Shown: positions 13,246 through 31,655 of the stretch, piece by piece
How positions within the stretch are numbered: position 1 is the stretch's first letter
Layout: every line of letters begins with the position of its first letter
Assembly (NCBI GenBank): GCA_005406025.1
Contig: BGZK01001020.1
Location: 62,001-126,000 of the forward strand
From: Eumeta japonica
Lineage: Eukaryota > Arthropoda > Insecta > Lepidoptera > Psychidae
DNA length: 64,000 nt
Reading direction: 5' to 3'
Made by a program: the position numbers and the translations under genes
Notes under the pieces: model-generated
Database searches by the model: none
Seen by the model: only the letters and a program-made list of their open reading frames with translations
Told to the model about the DNA's origin: nothing

Positions 13246-14674
13246 CTATAAATCTCCAAGAAAAATATATAATAACCTGAGACCCTCCAGAAAGGTATTA
13301 GTATCTTCATTGTTCCATTGCTCTTTGATGGCCGATCTTAACCTTGCAAAATGTCTGACTACCTCCCTTATCGCTGAGAACTTTTCAACGTTGACTATAC
13401 TAGATGTCCTGCTGTCTGGGTTACCTTCTAATTCTTTTACGGCCACTGTATGAAAATTAAGGCATTATTCATTTAACTTAAAAAAAAATTATAACAATAG
13501 ATAATGTGTTTATAGGTTGTTCAAAAATTATTAACAGTGTGATAATTATGTGATTGTTTAGGACTTTAGATACCAAATGATATATTAAAAAATGGGAAAT
13601 AAGAATAAGCAATAATGTGAATAATTTAAATTAACATTACTTGCTGTGTGTATTCACCTTTATCTAGAATAGAAATTCTATTATCCTCCAAATGAGATAT
13701 TTCTATGAAATAAACGATTTGGGTATAAAAGGGTTATTTCAAAATGTTATTTATCTTTTTAACTAAAAAAAATGCAATTATACTGGATATATTTGACTAA
13801 ATACTCCAATGTATTCATAGTTGTAATATAGATCTACACATTATTAGAACTATTAATTAACTGTATTTATCAATTGATTATCTAAATCTTTCTAAGAGTT
13901 TCCATATTATATATAAAATCTTATAACTGCATCAAATATCAATAGAAGTGGACGTCCATGTGTTAGTAGAGGAGATTTCATTATTTTGTTCCCAAATTAT
14001 TTTATTTTATTGATTTATTAATTAATAAATTAATAGATGCACATTGACTCCTTTCAACTACTAAATTTTGAAAGTATTAGCATGTTAAATTGCCGTTTGG
14101 TCGTCGGTCTTGAAACCTAGATGTATTCCATCGATCGATAGTTCAATATGGTCTACAAGGTTATCACCAATGTAATCATCAGTCGCAATGATTATCAGCA
14201 GACCCCCTGTGCCGGTGGGAAGAGATTAAAATATAAAGACCCTCAATCATAAATAGAAACAATTATAGGAGGGTAGGTCTCAGCAACGGATTAATAAAAC
14301 CAGACATTACAACAACTATATTGGAGGAGTTGAATTGTTTAATATTATATTATCTATTGATCAAGCATACATCAATAGGTTATTCAAATGTTATACATAA
14401 TCAGTGTTTAAAAAATTACACATAAGCATATGCACAATATTGTAAGCATGGAATATTTCATTCAATACAGGATATTGAACAACTAATTACAAGTATCTCT
14501 GATTACCAGATTAATCTGATGAATAAATAATGTTTATCGATAATAAGCTAAAATAAAAAACTTACATACGAGAAAAGGTTTAATCTCTTTTTTCTGTATT
14601 TCAGGAGCAACTAATATTATATTAGACCACTGTGAGGATCCATTAATTGTTAAAAGTTCTAATTGTTGAGACAT
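13246..14674 (-). CDS. Unrecognised 102-residue protein, two exons
   Basis: Exon 1 runs 14674 to 14566, starting with ATG and ending at donor T|GTAAG. Exon 2 runs 13445 to 13246 from a TACAG acceptor to a TAG stop. The exons total 309 nt, exactly 103 codons, and the split codon joins as TTG (Leu). The protein starts MSQQLELLTINGSSQW, has a hydrophobic KPFLVLAVKELEG stretch at the exon join, and continues with a charged helical part (SAIREVVRHFARLRSAIKEQ) to the end. An ATTACAG acceptor directly before the ATG suggests a 5' UTR intron. No signal peptide, membrane span or zinc motif is visible. I do not recognise the family. A donor-like CAG|GTTATT near 13278 could instead lead to a further exon. 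The gene is transcribed away from NUDT21, whose ATG is 1.3 kb away. Confidence 0.6.
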
Positions 14675-21720
<7,046 letters not shown>

Positions 21721-21839
21721 ACATGAAATGAACCTACAGATAAAAATTTAAACATAAGATTAAAAAAAATAACCATAAACACAACAGGTGTTGTCGATTT
21801 GATAAGAAAATTTTAAAGATTCTATGATTGATGGAAAAA

Positions 21840-21845
21840 AATAAA
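21840..21845 (+). terminator. Candidate NUDT21 poly(A) signal
   Basis: AATAAA lies 120 bp after the NUDT21 stop codon, in a suitable AT-rich context. Several other AATAAA matches follow, so the site in use is unproven. Confidence 0.5.
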
Positions 21846-22127
21846 CTTGACAATATCATACATATGTACTTGTTTACATATAAATTTTTATAAAATTTGA
21901 ATGAATTTAATTTAAAAAAAAATTCATTTTCCCATAAAACAAAGCAGAGACTTTAAGAGGCAAACTGGCATTAAAGACTTAAAAATTTCAGAAAATTCGT
22001 TTCAAATATTGTTTTTTATTAAAGTTTATCTTCATTCGTCATGTAGCACGTTAACAAATAAATTTACCTATTTGTCACAAATTCAAAACTTAATTTTATC
22101 AGTATAATAAAAAATCGATGACGAGTC

Positions 22128-22163
22128 ATCACTCGTCAATCAAGAAATTGATTGACGAGTGAT
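22128..22163. repeat. Perfect hairpin, 16-bp arms, GAAA loop
   Basis: Arms 22128-22143 (ATCACTCGTCAATCAA) and 22148-22163 are exact reverse complements around GAAA. A third ACGAGT lies just upstream. It is about 400 bp after NUDT21 and probably outside its transcript. Confidence 0.9.
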
Positions 22164-23469
22164 AACATTTGTTAAAAATTATTGCACTATTGAGCTTACT
22201 TCATGTTTTAACTAGAACTCCTTTAAATAAAAAGCATGCTACGAAGAAGATAAATAGATGGTATCAGTGTCCATTGACCATAAAGATGCCCATAGACTAT
22301 ACGGATGAACTGTATTATGCTAGTTAATAGGAATACATGTGATTTTATAAAAATATGTCTACGGTAGTTTTATTTATCTGTACCTCAAGAAAGAAGAATG
22401 TATTAGCATAATTATGATTCGAGACTGAATTCACATTTACAATGTCCTGTGTTTTTGTCTTCTATAAAGTATGTATGAATGTATAGTGGGTAGTCTTCTT
22501 GGAAGAAGAAACTTTTGACAAATGAATTATTATAATATTTAAGGAGAATTAGAAATTAATTGTATTTTTCAAAATCGTCTCGGTGACAATGTATCAACAG
22601 TGTTCTGTATAAACATAACTCCCAAAAATATGATATATATTACAATGACATAAAAATATTTGTGTAAAAATCGCTGCATAGGTCAAATTACTTTTTCTTA
22701 ATTCGACACGAGAATTATGTCCCGTAAATGGCATGAACACGCTGAATATATTTGACATGTCTCAACAATTAGTAAGAATTTGTTGTGTGTAAAGTGTAAG
22801 CCTTGTCTGTATAATAATTATCAAATGTCGGCATATTGAAAATCTGTTACGACTTACGCAACTGATGCATGTTTGTGTTCTCGAGGGATTTTATTAATGG
22901 ATGTTTTAATTGCGTTACATTTAATACTTTTATGTTTTTTCTATAATTTTTCGACCACAAACAATTGCTTTTTGTGTTTGTTTCCTTTTTTTTTTATTTA
23001 TTAATCTTTCTATTAAGGAAGAATCCATTGTTACGAAATTGCTAGCGTGTAGTAACTTTAACAAATCATTATTTATAAATTGATGTTTCAAACATTAGAA
23101 ATAGATTCGGTTGTTTTTCTCTCGTTTTGGTAATAACAAGATATTGATATAATGTTATACCTATATTTCTGAAAATCTGAAAATATTGGACATAAATTGT
23201 TATGTTTGTTTATTATAATGGGGTAATGAAAACTTATGTTCAATACTAGATTTGGCATATTTGAGTTAAGATAATTTTGCTGGAATGGTGATATTTCTTT
23301 TATGAGAGATATTTGAAAGGTAACATAAATAAATCTCAAATTACACTTTGTAAAATATTGCATCAATTTATAATCTTTATATATATATCGATAAAAATAT
23401 GTGAAAAATGAGTAATCCCAATATACATTAACTTATGTTTTCTTATTGTGGTGGGACAGATTTATTGTA

Positions 23470-23549
<80 letters not shown>

Positions 23550-24270
23550 TGTACTTATATGTATATTTATTTTACATATAATCTGTGATAAAACTACTGT
23601 GATACGACCTGGCGTATGACCAAATAAAGTAATCGATTTTAAACTACAAACTTTTATAAAACATACATTTGTGTCCACATTGACTGACTTTGTTGTGCAG
23701 GTATCATATTATCTTTTTTTCGAATTATTATTTTTTTTTTGTTTTTACCACAATACATTAAGAATATCAATTAAGTCTACCTGTTGAAACAATAAAATTG
23801 TCGTATTTAAAATGAGTGTGTCATAACCTAGGTGTTGAGAACTTCACAATCCTGATGTATCGCTGGAATCCGGCAAAGTTTCAAACGTTTTCCTAACATT
23901 GAAACTTGAGTACTTACAGATGAACAGCAATTTTGTAATCAACGGTATCAAATCTAATTCGACTGCATGCGGACGAGGCTTCAATCGATTGCAGTCGAAG
24001 GTGATGTAAATATAATTTTAATATATTGGTAAGATTTGAAAAAAAAAACAAAATTTATGAAATAATTGATCAAGCAACCAATCTTATTGAATTACATTTC
24101 GAGTGCTCGAAGAAAGTTATGATGATATCATAATTGTCAATTTTATTCAATCAAAATCGGTGACTATAAGGTTATATGTTTGATTGACAGTTTATATATA
24201 TATATATGTATCTTTTAGTGAATAGTTCTTTTAAGACTGGTCATAAGCTTAATAATACAAAAATCCGAAA
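22164..24270. other. AT-rich intergenic region
   Basis: Apart from the TA microsatellite listed separately I see no gene or recognisable element. Short frames such as 23088-23366 (minus) show no domain. Confidence 0.5.
23474..23546. repeat. Long (AT)n microsatellite
   Basis: An almost pure AT dinucleotide run of about 70 bp. Confidence 0.95.
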
Positions 24271-24587
24271 TACAGTGGAGCGTCGATTAACCGAACGACC
24301 GCTTATCCGGACACTAGTTCGGGCGGGTCGACGCCCCCCGTCCCGCGCGCGCCCCGCTCGCGCCCCGCGCTGCAGTTTTCGCGCACTTGTCGCTACTCGT
24401 TCGCTTGTTATTGTACTCGTATGTCACTTCCAAGTAACCGCTTGTCGATATTGTACTAAATTTTGCCGCGTGAAAGTAACTCTATTTAAAATGCAATATA
24501 CATGTAGGTAGTTCTATTATCCGAAAATACCGCTTTTCCGAACACCCAAGTCCTCCAATCAGTTCGGATAATCGACGCTCCACTGTA
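24271..24587. mobile_element. pogo/Tigger-like miniature element with TA duplication
   Basis: The element 24273-24585 starts CAGTGGAGCGTCGATTAACC and ends with its complement (reverse CAGTGGAGCGTCGATTATCC), 23 of 24 bp matching, and is flanked by TA on both sides. CAGTGGA...TCGATTATCCGAAC-type ends with TA duplication mark the pogo/Tigger branch of the Tc1-mariner superfamily. The 313-bp body is GC-rich in the middle and encodes no transposase, so it is a non-autonomous copy. A 101-codon frame across it is incidental. Confidence 0.92.
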
Positions 24588-26125
24588 TACATAGAATTTT
24601 GTACTGGTAACACTTACACATATTTTAACTTTAGCGGGACTCTTATAATATTGCCGAAGTTATATATTATAGATAAAGTTATATTGCAATTATATATTTC
24701 AAACATTTCTATGTACCGTCTAACTGCTACTTAAGCGCCACCAAATGTGTGTACTGAAGGAGGCCGTTTGAGGGATTTTTATTACAATTGCAAGTACATT
24801 TTTGCGATTGAAAAAAAAAATCATTATTGATAAAGAATACGTGCTTGTTAAAAACGAGTGGCGATTTATTTGCCCTTATTTTATAATTGTATGAAATCAG
24901 CAAAAGAATTTTAAATAAGAAAATAGTTCAAAGCTCAATGAAGATTAGGTTACGTAAAATTGGGTAAATAAATAGTTATTTCTCAATTTAATTGTTGTTT
25001 ATTTGTTAAATTTGTAAACGTTATTTTCATTTTTAGTTGCAAATGAGACATGGAAATGTTATAAATTGATCACTCCTAAAATGGCAAAAAATTGAAACCT
25101 GAACGTCGCGCCTTCGACCAGTTACCTGCGCAGGCGCAATCTCGTTATATATAAGAAATTGGTAGGTTTGTTTGTACATAATTATACTTATTTATTTTTT
25201 CATTATTAGAAAATTTATGTTGCTACAGTGTTATTCACGTTATTGATGCGTTGTCATCATGTGCCTACTGAGTCTTTGCTGCAATAATATCCTTGTCAGA
25301 AAAATATTTTTTTTTTGTTGTTTCGATAACAGAAATGGTATCAAACTGTCGTTAAGTTCGTAAGGTGCGGTTACAATAAAAAAAAATAATTGAAGGGAAA
25401 TTAAGAAAATGAAAACTACAGAAAAAAATTGTATACTGAAATAGTTTGGGACCTACATCGATCCTATATTATCTATGTTTTTATTGTTTTAAATGATTTA
25501 AGTATTGGATTTAAAAATACATTATTGTTATACGTTTCAATCTTGCATTATTGCAATGTATTATAAAGTATTCAAGGGGCGCCATTTGAATCAACCACAT
25601 AGATTCAAAAAAAAAAAAAAGCAACATACGATTTGTAGTTGTTGTAAACTGTTGTGTTTTTTAGACGGCATATTCCAAATACTTAGGTTAACAAGAAAAA
25701 TGATGATCTCATTGTATTTTATGGTAGCTCAACGACATCAGTATTTTCAACTAACCATAAATTACAACTGCGATTCTAGCTGTGGTGACAATGCGTCTGT
25801 ATCAATAAATCATATGTTTATACTGCAGTTTTCTACGGGATTTTATTAAAAAAAACACAAGTACAAATAACATGATAAAGTACTTGCAAAGGCAGTTATA
25901 AATATCTTGTATTATTTATTGTTTGGATAGAGTAATGGCAGATAAGTTCACACTGGTTTTTTTATGATAACTTACACACACGCACGCACACACATATATT
26001 ATTATATTCTTCTATTTTGAGTAGATATATGACAAGTATTTTATGATATAATCCGAACTTGGAAAGGATCAGATCTTATGGGATTTGTACCAGATACGTC
26101 TGATATATTCAAGTATTATTTGAAT
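24588..26125. other. AT-rich intergenic region
   Basis: No exon supported. A 114-codon frame at 25505-25849 is low-complexity and shows no domain. Confidence 0.45.
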
Positions 26126-26126
26126 A

Positions 26127-26214
26127 TTTATATATTGTACGTGTTGTTAATACTTCACTAAAACTATGTATTTATATATTGTACATGTTATTAATACTTT
26201 ACCAAAACACGCTA
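26127..26214. repeat. 44-bp tandem duplication
   Basis: Two adjacent diverged copies start TTTATATATTGTAC at 26127 and 26171 and both continue with GTT(A/G)TTAATACTT and AAAAC. The period is 44 bp. Confidence 0.75.
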
Positions 26215-26789
26215 CCAATTCTAATATTCAATTGTATAAAATAAATTTAACAAACAAATTAGACGAGTCTAAGATATACGTAGCGGGAATATCTCTATGG
26301 CACGTTCTCGTCAAGCGCCATCTAGTGTCGATGTTTAAAGTTCATTTATTTATTAATTGGTACACATACAGATAACAGTCTTAGCATTATTGCGAATTTT
26401 ATGAAATACAAACAACTTTCCTCGGCTGGAATCCAAGAGTTTACTCGACACTGTTAAAATCGCACTATTACACAAAGACAAAGAAAAACATTAACAAGTA
26501 AATATTGAAATTGATAACTAAAAGTAGGTGAATTCAAGCTCACGTGTAATGTTTTGTGAATAATTCACAAAATACGTCACAATTTATAGTTCATGATTTA
26601 TTATGTTATTATGCAATAACGTCGTATAATTTAATTGCAGAATATTTTTTTTTTACTTCTGAGAATACAACTGTATACGTATTACAATCAACAATACCAA
26701 TGAATTTCGTTATAAAATATATAGTTATCTTGCGAACGGAATTCGATTGAGGACCGATTATGCTATATCCTTAAGCTTTATGTTTCCTT

Positions 26790-27140
26790 TATCTCGGCCA
26801 TCGCTGGCTCACCGCTGAACGCGGGCCACGGCTCCAGATCTCCACTTGGGCCACTCTTAACCGACGGTGGCCCATAACTCTACGGAGCGGGAGGTCATTC
26901 TACGATGCGACTTCGATTCTGTGCGGGGCCATTGGAGAAGCTCCGCTCGCCGGCGGTCGTAAGTTTCACGAGCGACCAGGTGAGGTGGCCAGCCCGCCGC
27001 CACCTCAACTCGCAGATTCCGCGAGCGATGCTAATCTCCAATTTTCGGATTTCACCTCGCGGACAAACCCCCGAGGATATAGCGCTTTATCAAATTCTCT
27101 CCCCTAAAATACGCCGCAGCGCCGTCGCCAAACTCTGAAT
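26790..27140. other. GC-rich block of unknown origin
   Basis: Markedly GC-richer than its surroundings, with a small hairpin (TGAGGTGGC/GCCACCTCA near 26981-27007). A 77-codon frame at 26905-27138 is arginine-rich and shows no known domain. It directly precedes a retrotransposon tail, so it may be part of the same inserted DNA. Confidence 0.35.
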
Positions 27141-27194
27141 GCCTTTCGGGTGTCACGTGAATTATATTTCAGTCAATTTCAATAAATACTTAAT

Positions 27195-27355
27195 CTATAT
27201 GCAGGCCAAATTGGTGACATGTTAAAAAAGGACCTTGCGCGAAAAGATTGATGGATGTCAGTGAGGCAAGAGAAATATGCATAGATCGTACCGAGTGGAA
27301 ATCTATAGTCTCTGCCTACCTTTCCGGGAAACAGGCGTGAGTTTATGATAATGAT
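27195..27355 (+). mobile_element. Non-LTR retrotransposon ORF2 end, copy 1
   Basis: One frame reads AKRLMDVSEAREICIDRTEW followed by KSIVSAYLSGKQA and a stop at 27338-27340, then a short GATAAT-type microsatellite. I recall this C-terminal block from a very common lepidopteran non-LTR element. Related copies lie at 54100-54200 (inverted), 55935-56025 and 57090-57530. Confidence 0.75.
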
Positions 27356-27489
27356 AATAAAAAGAACGATAATTATCAATTTTCGAAAATTCAACGTTTA
27401 TTTAAAAAAAAAATCGACTCATTCAAATGACATTAAGAACCACGCATCTCCGCACCTCTTAAAATACTGCATAAAATCGTTATTTTTCG

Positions 27490-28130
27490 CTCGAAATCGT
27501 TTCTTGCATTTGCAACTTCCGCGCACCTCGCCACGTGGCGTCCACAGCGACTGCTCATCTCGCTCTAGCCCAGTTCGCCCGAGCCACCGCTTCCTCAGCG
27601 ATCGCGGTTGAAGGCAGACTTCCGCGAGACTCGTCGAGGGAACAGGGTCTCTATCCGATACAGTCTATTCAGCAAGAGCATTACGAAGACTAGCAGTGGG
27701 GATCTCGAGGCGGAAAGGGTGTTTTGAAGTCGTGAAAAGTGCATTGAAATCATTTTTTTTTTCCTTTGCTACCAACGAAGAACTGTGAATTTCTAGTAAT
27801 TAGATATAGTGAATTACGATTTACATAAAAAAAAATACTATAAGTAACGAACGAGAAATAGATAAAATCCCTTGGTCGTAACGGCGCATGAGTACGACTT
27901 CGTGCTACAAACCACCGCAAGAACTGTTGAGAAACATCGCTCCAAAAAAGAAAAACTACTGATAAGCGAGATTCCCGCTTAAAAATTATCATGAGCTTTA
28001 AATAACACACACGTTTTTGAAAAATATAGGACTGGAAAAAAATCGAGTGCGCCGACGTCAAAACTTAAATTGCGCGTCGCGGCTGAAGAAAAAGGCGATT
28101 TGTAAAAAAACCGTAAGATTTGATCGATCG
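27490..28130 (+). promoter_or_regulatory. CpG-rich island, candidate promoter or 5' UTR exon
   Basis: In AT-rich surroundings this stretch is rich in CG dinucleotides (GCGCACCTCGCCACGTGGCG, CGCTCTAGCCCAGTTCGCCC, GACTTCCGCGAGACTCGTCG). It contains no long open frame, only a 24-codon frame at 27888 (MSTTSCYKPPQ...). The composition suits an insect developmental-gene promoter or long 5' UTR whose coding exons lie far away, but no splice donor or start site can be fixed, and the direction is a guess. A GC-rich repeat is the alternative. Confidence 0.3.
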
Positions 28131-28309
28131 ATCGTTATCTGTCGTATATCGTAATATATGAGTTTTTTTTTTATTTACGTTTTACGTTTCCATGTTCTTT
28201 AGTGCAACTAGCCGTTAAGATATCTCTGCGTAAGCGAATAGTAGGTGCATGTATGTTTCAGAAAAAAATGAATAAATTGGATGTATCCTTCAGCGTCATT
28301 AGTGATGCC

Positions 28310-28357
28310 ATTTTTAAATTAATACCTGGTCCAAAAATCAGGTATTAATTTAAAAAT
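28310..28357. repeat. Perfect hairpin, 19-bp arms
   Basis: Arms 28310-28328 (ATTTTTAAATTAATACCTG) and 28339-28357 are exact reverse complements around a 10-nt loop. Confidence 0.9.
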
Positions 28358-29162
28358 CAATGAAAACACGTATATTTTTAAACACCATTTTATTCGTACC
28401 AACACATATGTCACAAAAAGGCATATTTTGGATTACTTATATTTTTTTTTATTACATAAGCCATAATAAGTTACTGTACCCGTAATTTCAATAGAGTCCT
28501 AAATATTATCTAAACATTTTTTCTTTTAAATAAGGTTAGGATTTAATTTACAACTAATACAATGGAACATTAAAAAAAATGTGTTTCATGTTAAATTACT
28601 TTAATTACAAGAGTGGTTTTACATCAAAATTTAAAACATTACGAAAAGTACATGATTATTTAAATATTTTAAATCGAGCTCTGCGTTTTTAGTAAATTGA
28701 CACGGCCTAATTGCATTCAAATTATATTCTTCAAACATGTAATGATAAATACTGAATTAGAGGGACAAATATTTTTAACATAAAGAGTGCATTGAAAGAG
28801 ACTCAATCACATTACCTCATAAGGACCGTGCCTCTGGAATATACCATCTGGTGACTAAGATTAACATCAATGAACACCTTTCGGGCAAGAATGTTAAACC
28901 GTGAAATGTGCTTTGTTGTTTATTGATTTTTAATTAAATAAAATTATAGATTTTTCGCAACATGTCTACAGATAAAATGTTATTACACCTCAAAATATAA
29001 AAAAAAAATTGGAAAATCCAAAAGCGCCCCCCTCATGGCGGTCGTTCGATTTTTACAAATACATATATTTAGTATGAATGTTTTTTCTTGTCATTCGTGC
29101 ATTTATATAAGTCTGTAAGTACATTATGAGTAACATGAACAAGTTTTAAGTTCAAAGAATAG
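28358..29162. other. AT-rich gene-free stretch
   Basis: No exon or recognisable element seen. Confidence 0.45.
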
Positions 29163-29218
29163 CTCGATTTTTATAAGTCGAGAGTAGAGCACCACCTCAG
29201 CGCTCCGCTTATGAGGCG
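29163..29218 (+). repeat. 56-bp direct repeat, copy A
   Basis: Matches 29538-29593 at 53 of 56 positions, including AAGTCGAGAGTAGAGCAC and TCAGCGCTCCGCTTATGAGG. The copies lie 375 bp apart and their downstream sequences differ. Confidence 0.85.
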
Positions 29219-29537
29219 TGCAAAAATACCACGCAAGCGAATTAGACCGGGATCTTCGAAAGGACTTAATTTAGCATAATACGGAAAAAGAAATGGACTA
29301 GATCAGCTAACTTTTTCGGGGGTTACCGTGACCACGCGAGTATGGATACATACAGACACGCGGACTTCCACGGGATAATTTTGTTGAACATCTTTTTCGT
29401 TAATTTAAAAAACAAAACTTCTTTTAAAAATGTCGTAAGTGTTGAAACAAGTGTTCTTCCTTGATATTCATGTGTATATATCGTATTATACAAGTGCGAT
29501 AAAAAATAAATAGAGACACTTTTAATTCAAAAAAATA

Positions 29538-29593
29538 CTTGATTTTTGTAAGTCGAGAGTAGAGCACTACCTCAGCGCTCCGCTTATGAGGCG
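29538..29593 (+). repeat. 56-bp direct repeat, copy B
   Basis: Second copy of the 29163-29218 repeat. It lies about 50 bp upstream of the miniature element at 29644. Confidence 0.85.
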
Positions 29594-29643
29594 CCGTAAG
29601 CGCGGAGTAAATCAGCCGAAGAAATTTTATTTGTTTTTCGCAG

Positions 29644-29806
29644 AGTACAGTACAAAGGACGAAACTGTGCCGCTGTGAAGTCGGTCACGAAAGCGTCGCA
29701 ATGGCGTAAACTAGGAACGAGGGGGTGAAGAAGGGGGTCGGGGAGCGTTGAGGCTGCGCATTGCGTCATTAGCAGGCAATTCAGAGCGGCCGAGTTCGTG
29801 GTCTTT
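29644..29806. mobile_element. Miniature inverted-repeat element, copy 2 of 3
   Basis: Same orientation as 2020-2183, sharing GGTCACGAAAGCGTCGCAAT, AGGAACGAGGGGG and AATTCAGAGCGGC. The left end AGTACAGTACAA is preserved. The right end is lost or rearranged after the CGGCCGAGTTCGTG part. Confidence 0.7.
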
Positions 29807-30233
29807 TAATGCGGTCAGCTAGGCACGGCCCGCCCGTAGCGGGTTAAGTTCGCACTTGAACGTTTCGCTTCCACTATACTTGGCATATGCCCGGATTTCG
29901 ATATGTTTTTGTTTAGTTTAACTGTTCGAAACGTTTTAATTATCCCGTCAACCGTTGCAGTATTTTTGCCCAAATTGCGATGCATAAATTTAACAACAGG
30001 GTGCGCGGAGGTTCATTAGCGGTGCAGACTTTTATATTTCGTGCCACGGTCCCTATATAAAACACGGCTGTTACTTGTATTCACATCGGCATCAATCAAT
30101 GCGAAGTTTTTACGGATGCAGATTCACATGAACAAGTAACTACATGTAAAGAAAGTGGGCGGAGCCAGCCAGAGTGGCACGTGCTTCGCGTTTGTTTTGG
30201 TAATTGCTAACTTCATTCGGTAACTGACGAATA

Positions 30234-30736
30234 CCCTGTTGAAAACATCCAATAGCTTCCAATAAGAAATGATTGTATTGGAATCTAATGTGCTTTTGTC
30301 GCTGCAAATCCATATCCATACCCATAAAAACTTTCGAAGAGACGAAACGGAAAGTTTAATGGAACTTATATGTCTGCAGAGTTCTTATCTGGATTTACAT
30401 ATAGAATACATCATTTTTTCCGATTGTGGAATTGTCATTAAAAAGCATTAAAAACATTTTCTATTTCGTATTCGGAAATCCACATTGGTTTTTATGTCCA
30501 CATGGACTTACGATAAAAACGGATACAAACCTACAGGTAAGGTGCCGTTAGGATCCATACAGATACAAATAACATTACAATCCCATTAAGTCCAATAAAG
30601 AAACCTCGCTATGATGGACTTACATATAGATTCTTCATTTAACTCTATCTGGAAATCTTTTCTTCCAGATACATTACATATAAGCCATTACAGATTCTAT
30701 TGTTGTGTATGGGACTATTGAATGTTTTCAACAGGG
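30234..30736. mobile_element. 500-bp inverted-repeat DNA element, copy A
   Basis: Starts CCCTGTTGAAAACATCCAAT and ends with the near complement (reverse CCCTGTTGAAAACATTCAAT). TA lies on both flanks (30232-30233 and 30737-30738). A second, very similar copy is at 34097-34600. The interior is non-coding and carries several ACATATAGA-like phrases. A 2-bp TA duplication points to the Tc1-mariner group, but copy B is flanked by AT, so the family is open. Confidence 0.85.
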
Positions 30737-30892
30737 TAGGAAGGCGCACATTGGTAAAGGCGTACAGGTTTTGTTTGTTGTGTTTTCTCTCATTATCAAT
30801 AAATTATAGTTACAGTGAGTGTTTACTGTTTACTTCATAGTTTTTTTTTTTTGCGTGTTTAATGAATATTTTGATATAAATATTGAAGTGAA

Positions 30893-31655
30893 ATGTCACC
30901 ACCAATAAAAAATAGACAAAAATGATCCGGAGAAGTCGGAGTGTAAGATATGTGATAAAAGTTACTCGCGGAAGGGATGCGCTAAAACTTCTTTGAAAAA
31001 TCATCTGAAATCGATATACCCGAAGGAGTTTTGTTTATTCCAAAGTACGAATAAAAAAAAGGAATTGAAGAAAAATAAAATGATGAAGCAGGTATGTATC
31101 GAAAATATCGGATTTACAATCATGTTTTACAAACTTATAGTTATGGTTAGATAAATTAATTTAATTTTATTAATTTTCATTTCAAATCATGATAATTATA
31201 CTTGGTGCTAAAAGGGCCAATATATATAATCCTTCCTTACTTTATTATATTGTAGTGTTACTAAAATATATTGTTGTTATTGGTCACATGATTTTATGTT
31301 ATTTTCTATATTAAATTTAAAATAAAAAAAATGGTATTAGCGAAAATATTCACTTCTTCAAGCTTTTTTTAGCACTAACAAGAATCCAAAGTTAGTTCCA
31401 AATTATGTTTAAAATTAAATGCTTAAGTCTTGTTTCAATTCTAACTTTATTGTTAGCAAATTATAGCCCTTTTAACACCTAATTATTTGAAAGCGTACAC
31501 CACATTGGCCTTTTTTATTTTTAAAAATTTCAATTATAATGCGTATTATTTACTTTTAGTTTTTTTTTACAATTTACATTTAAATAATTATCCTTTTAAA
31601 ATCCCAAAATCCGCATCCGCATTCGCGGATGTCTAAATTTTTGCATCCGTAAAAC
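30893..31655 (+). mobile_element. hAT transposon remnant with BED-finger exon
   Basis: The frame at 30915-31091 reads KNDPEKSECKICDKSYSRKG and then TSLKNHLKSIYPKEF, a BED-type zinc finger (C-x2-C, then a His pair of which the second has become Tyr), and ends at a donor CAG|GTATGT. An ATG at 30893 is one base out of frame and a stop precedes the BED frame, so the exon is broken. At 31608-31655 the phrase AATCCGCATCCGCATTCGCG, then GATGTCTAAATTTTTGCATCC, resembles the inner end of hAT elements. BED fingers bind DNA in hAT transposases and in domesticated ZBED proteins. No catalytic domain is visible. Confidence 0.6.

Noticed and set aside
24206..24511. 101-codon arginine-rich frame
   Set aside because: It runs across the pogo-like miniature element; no domain and no transposase motif.
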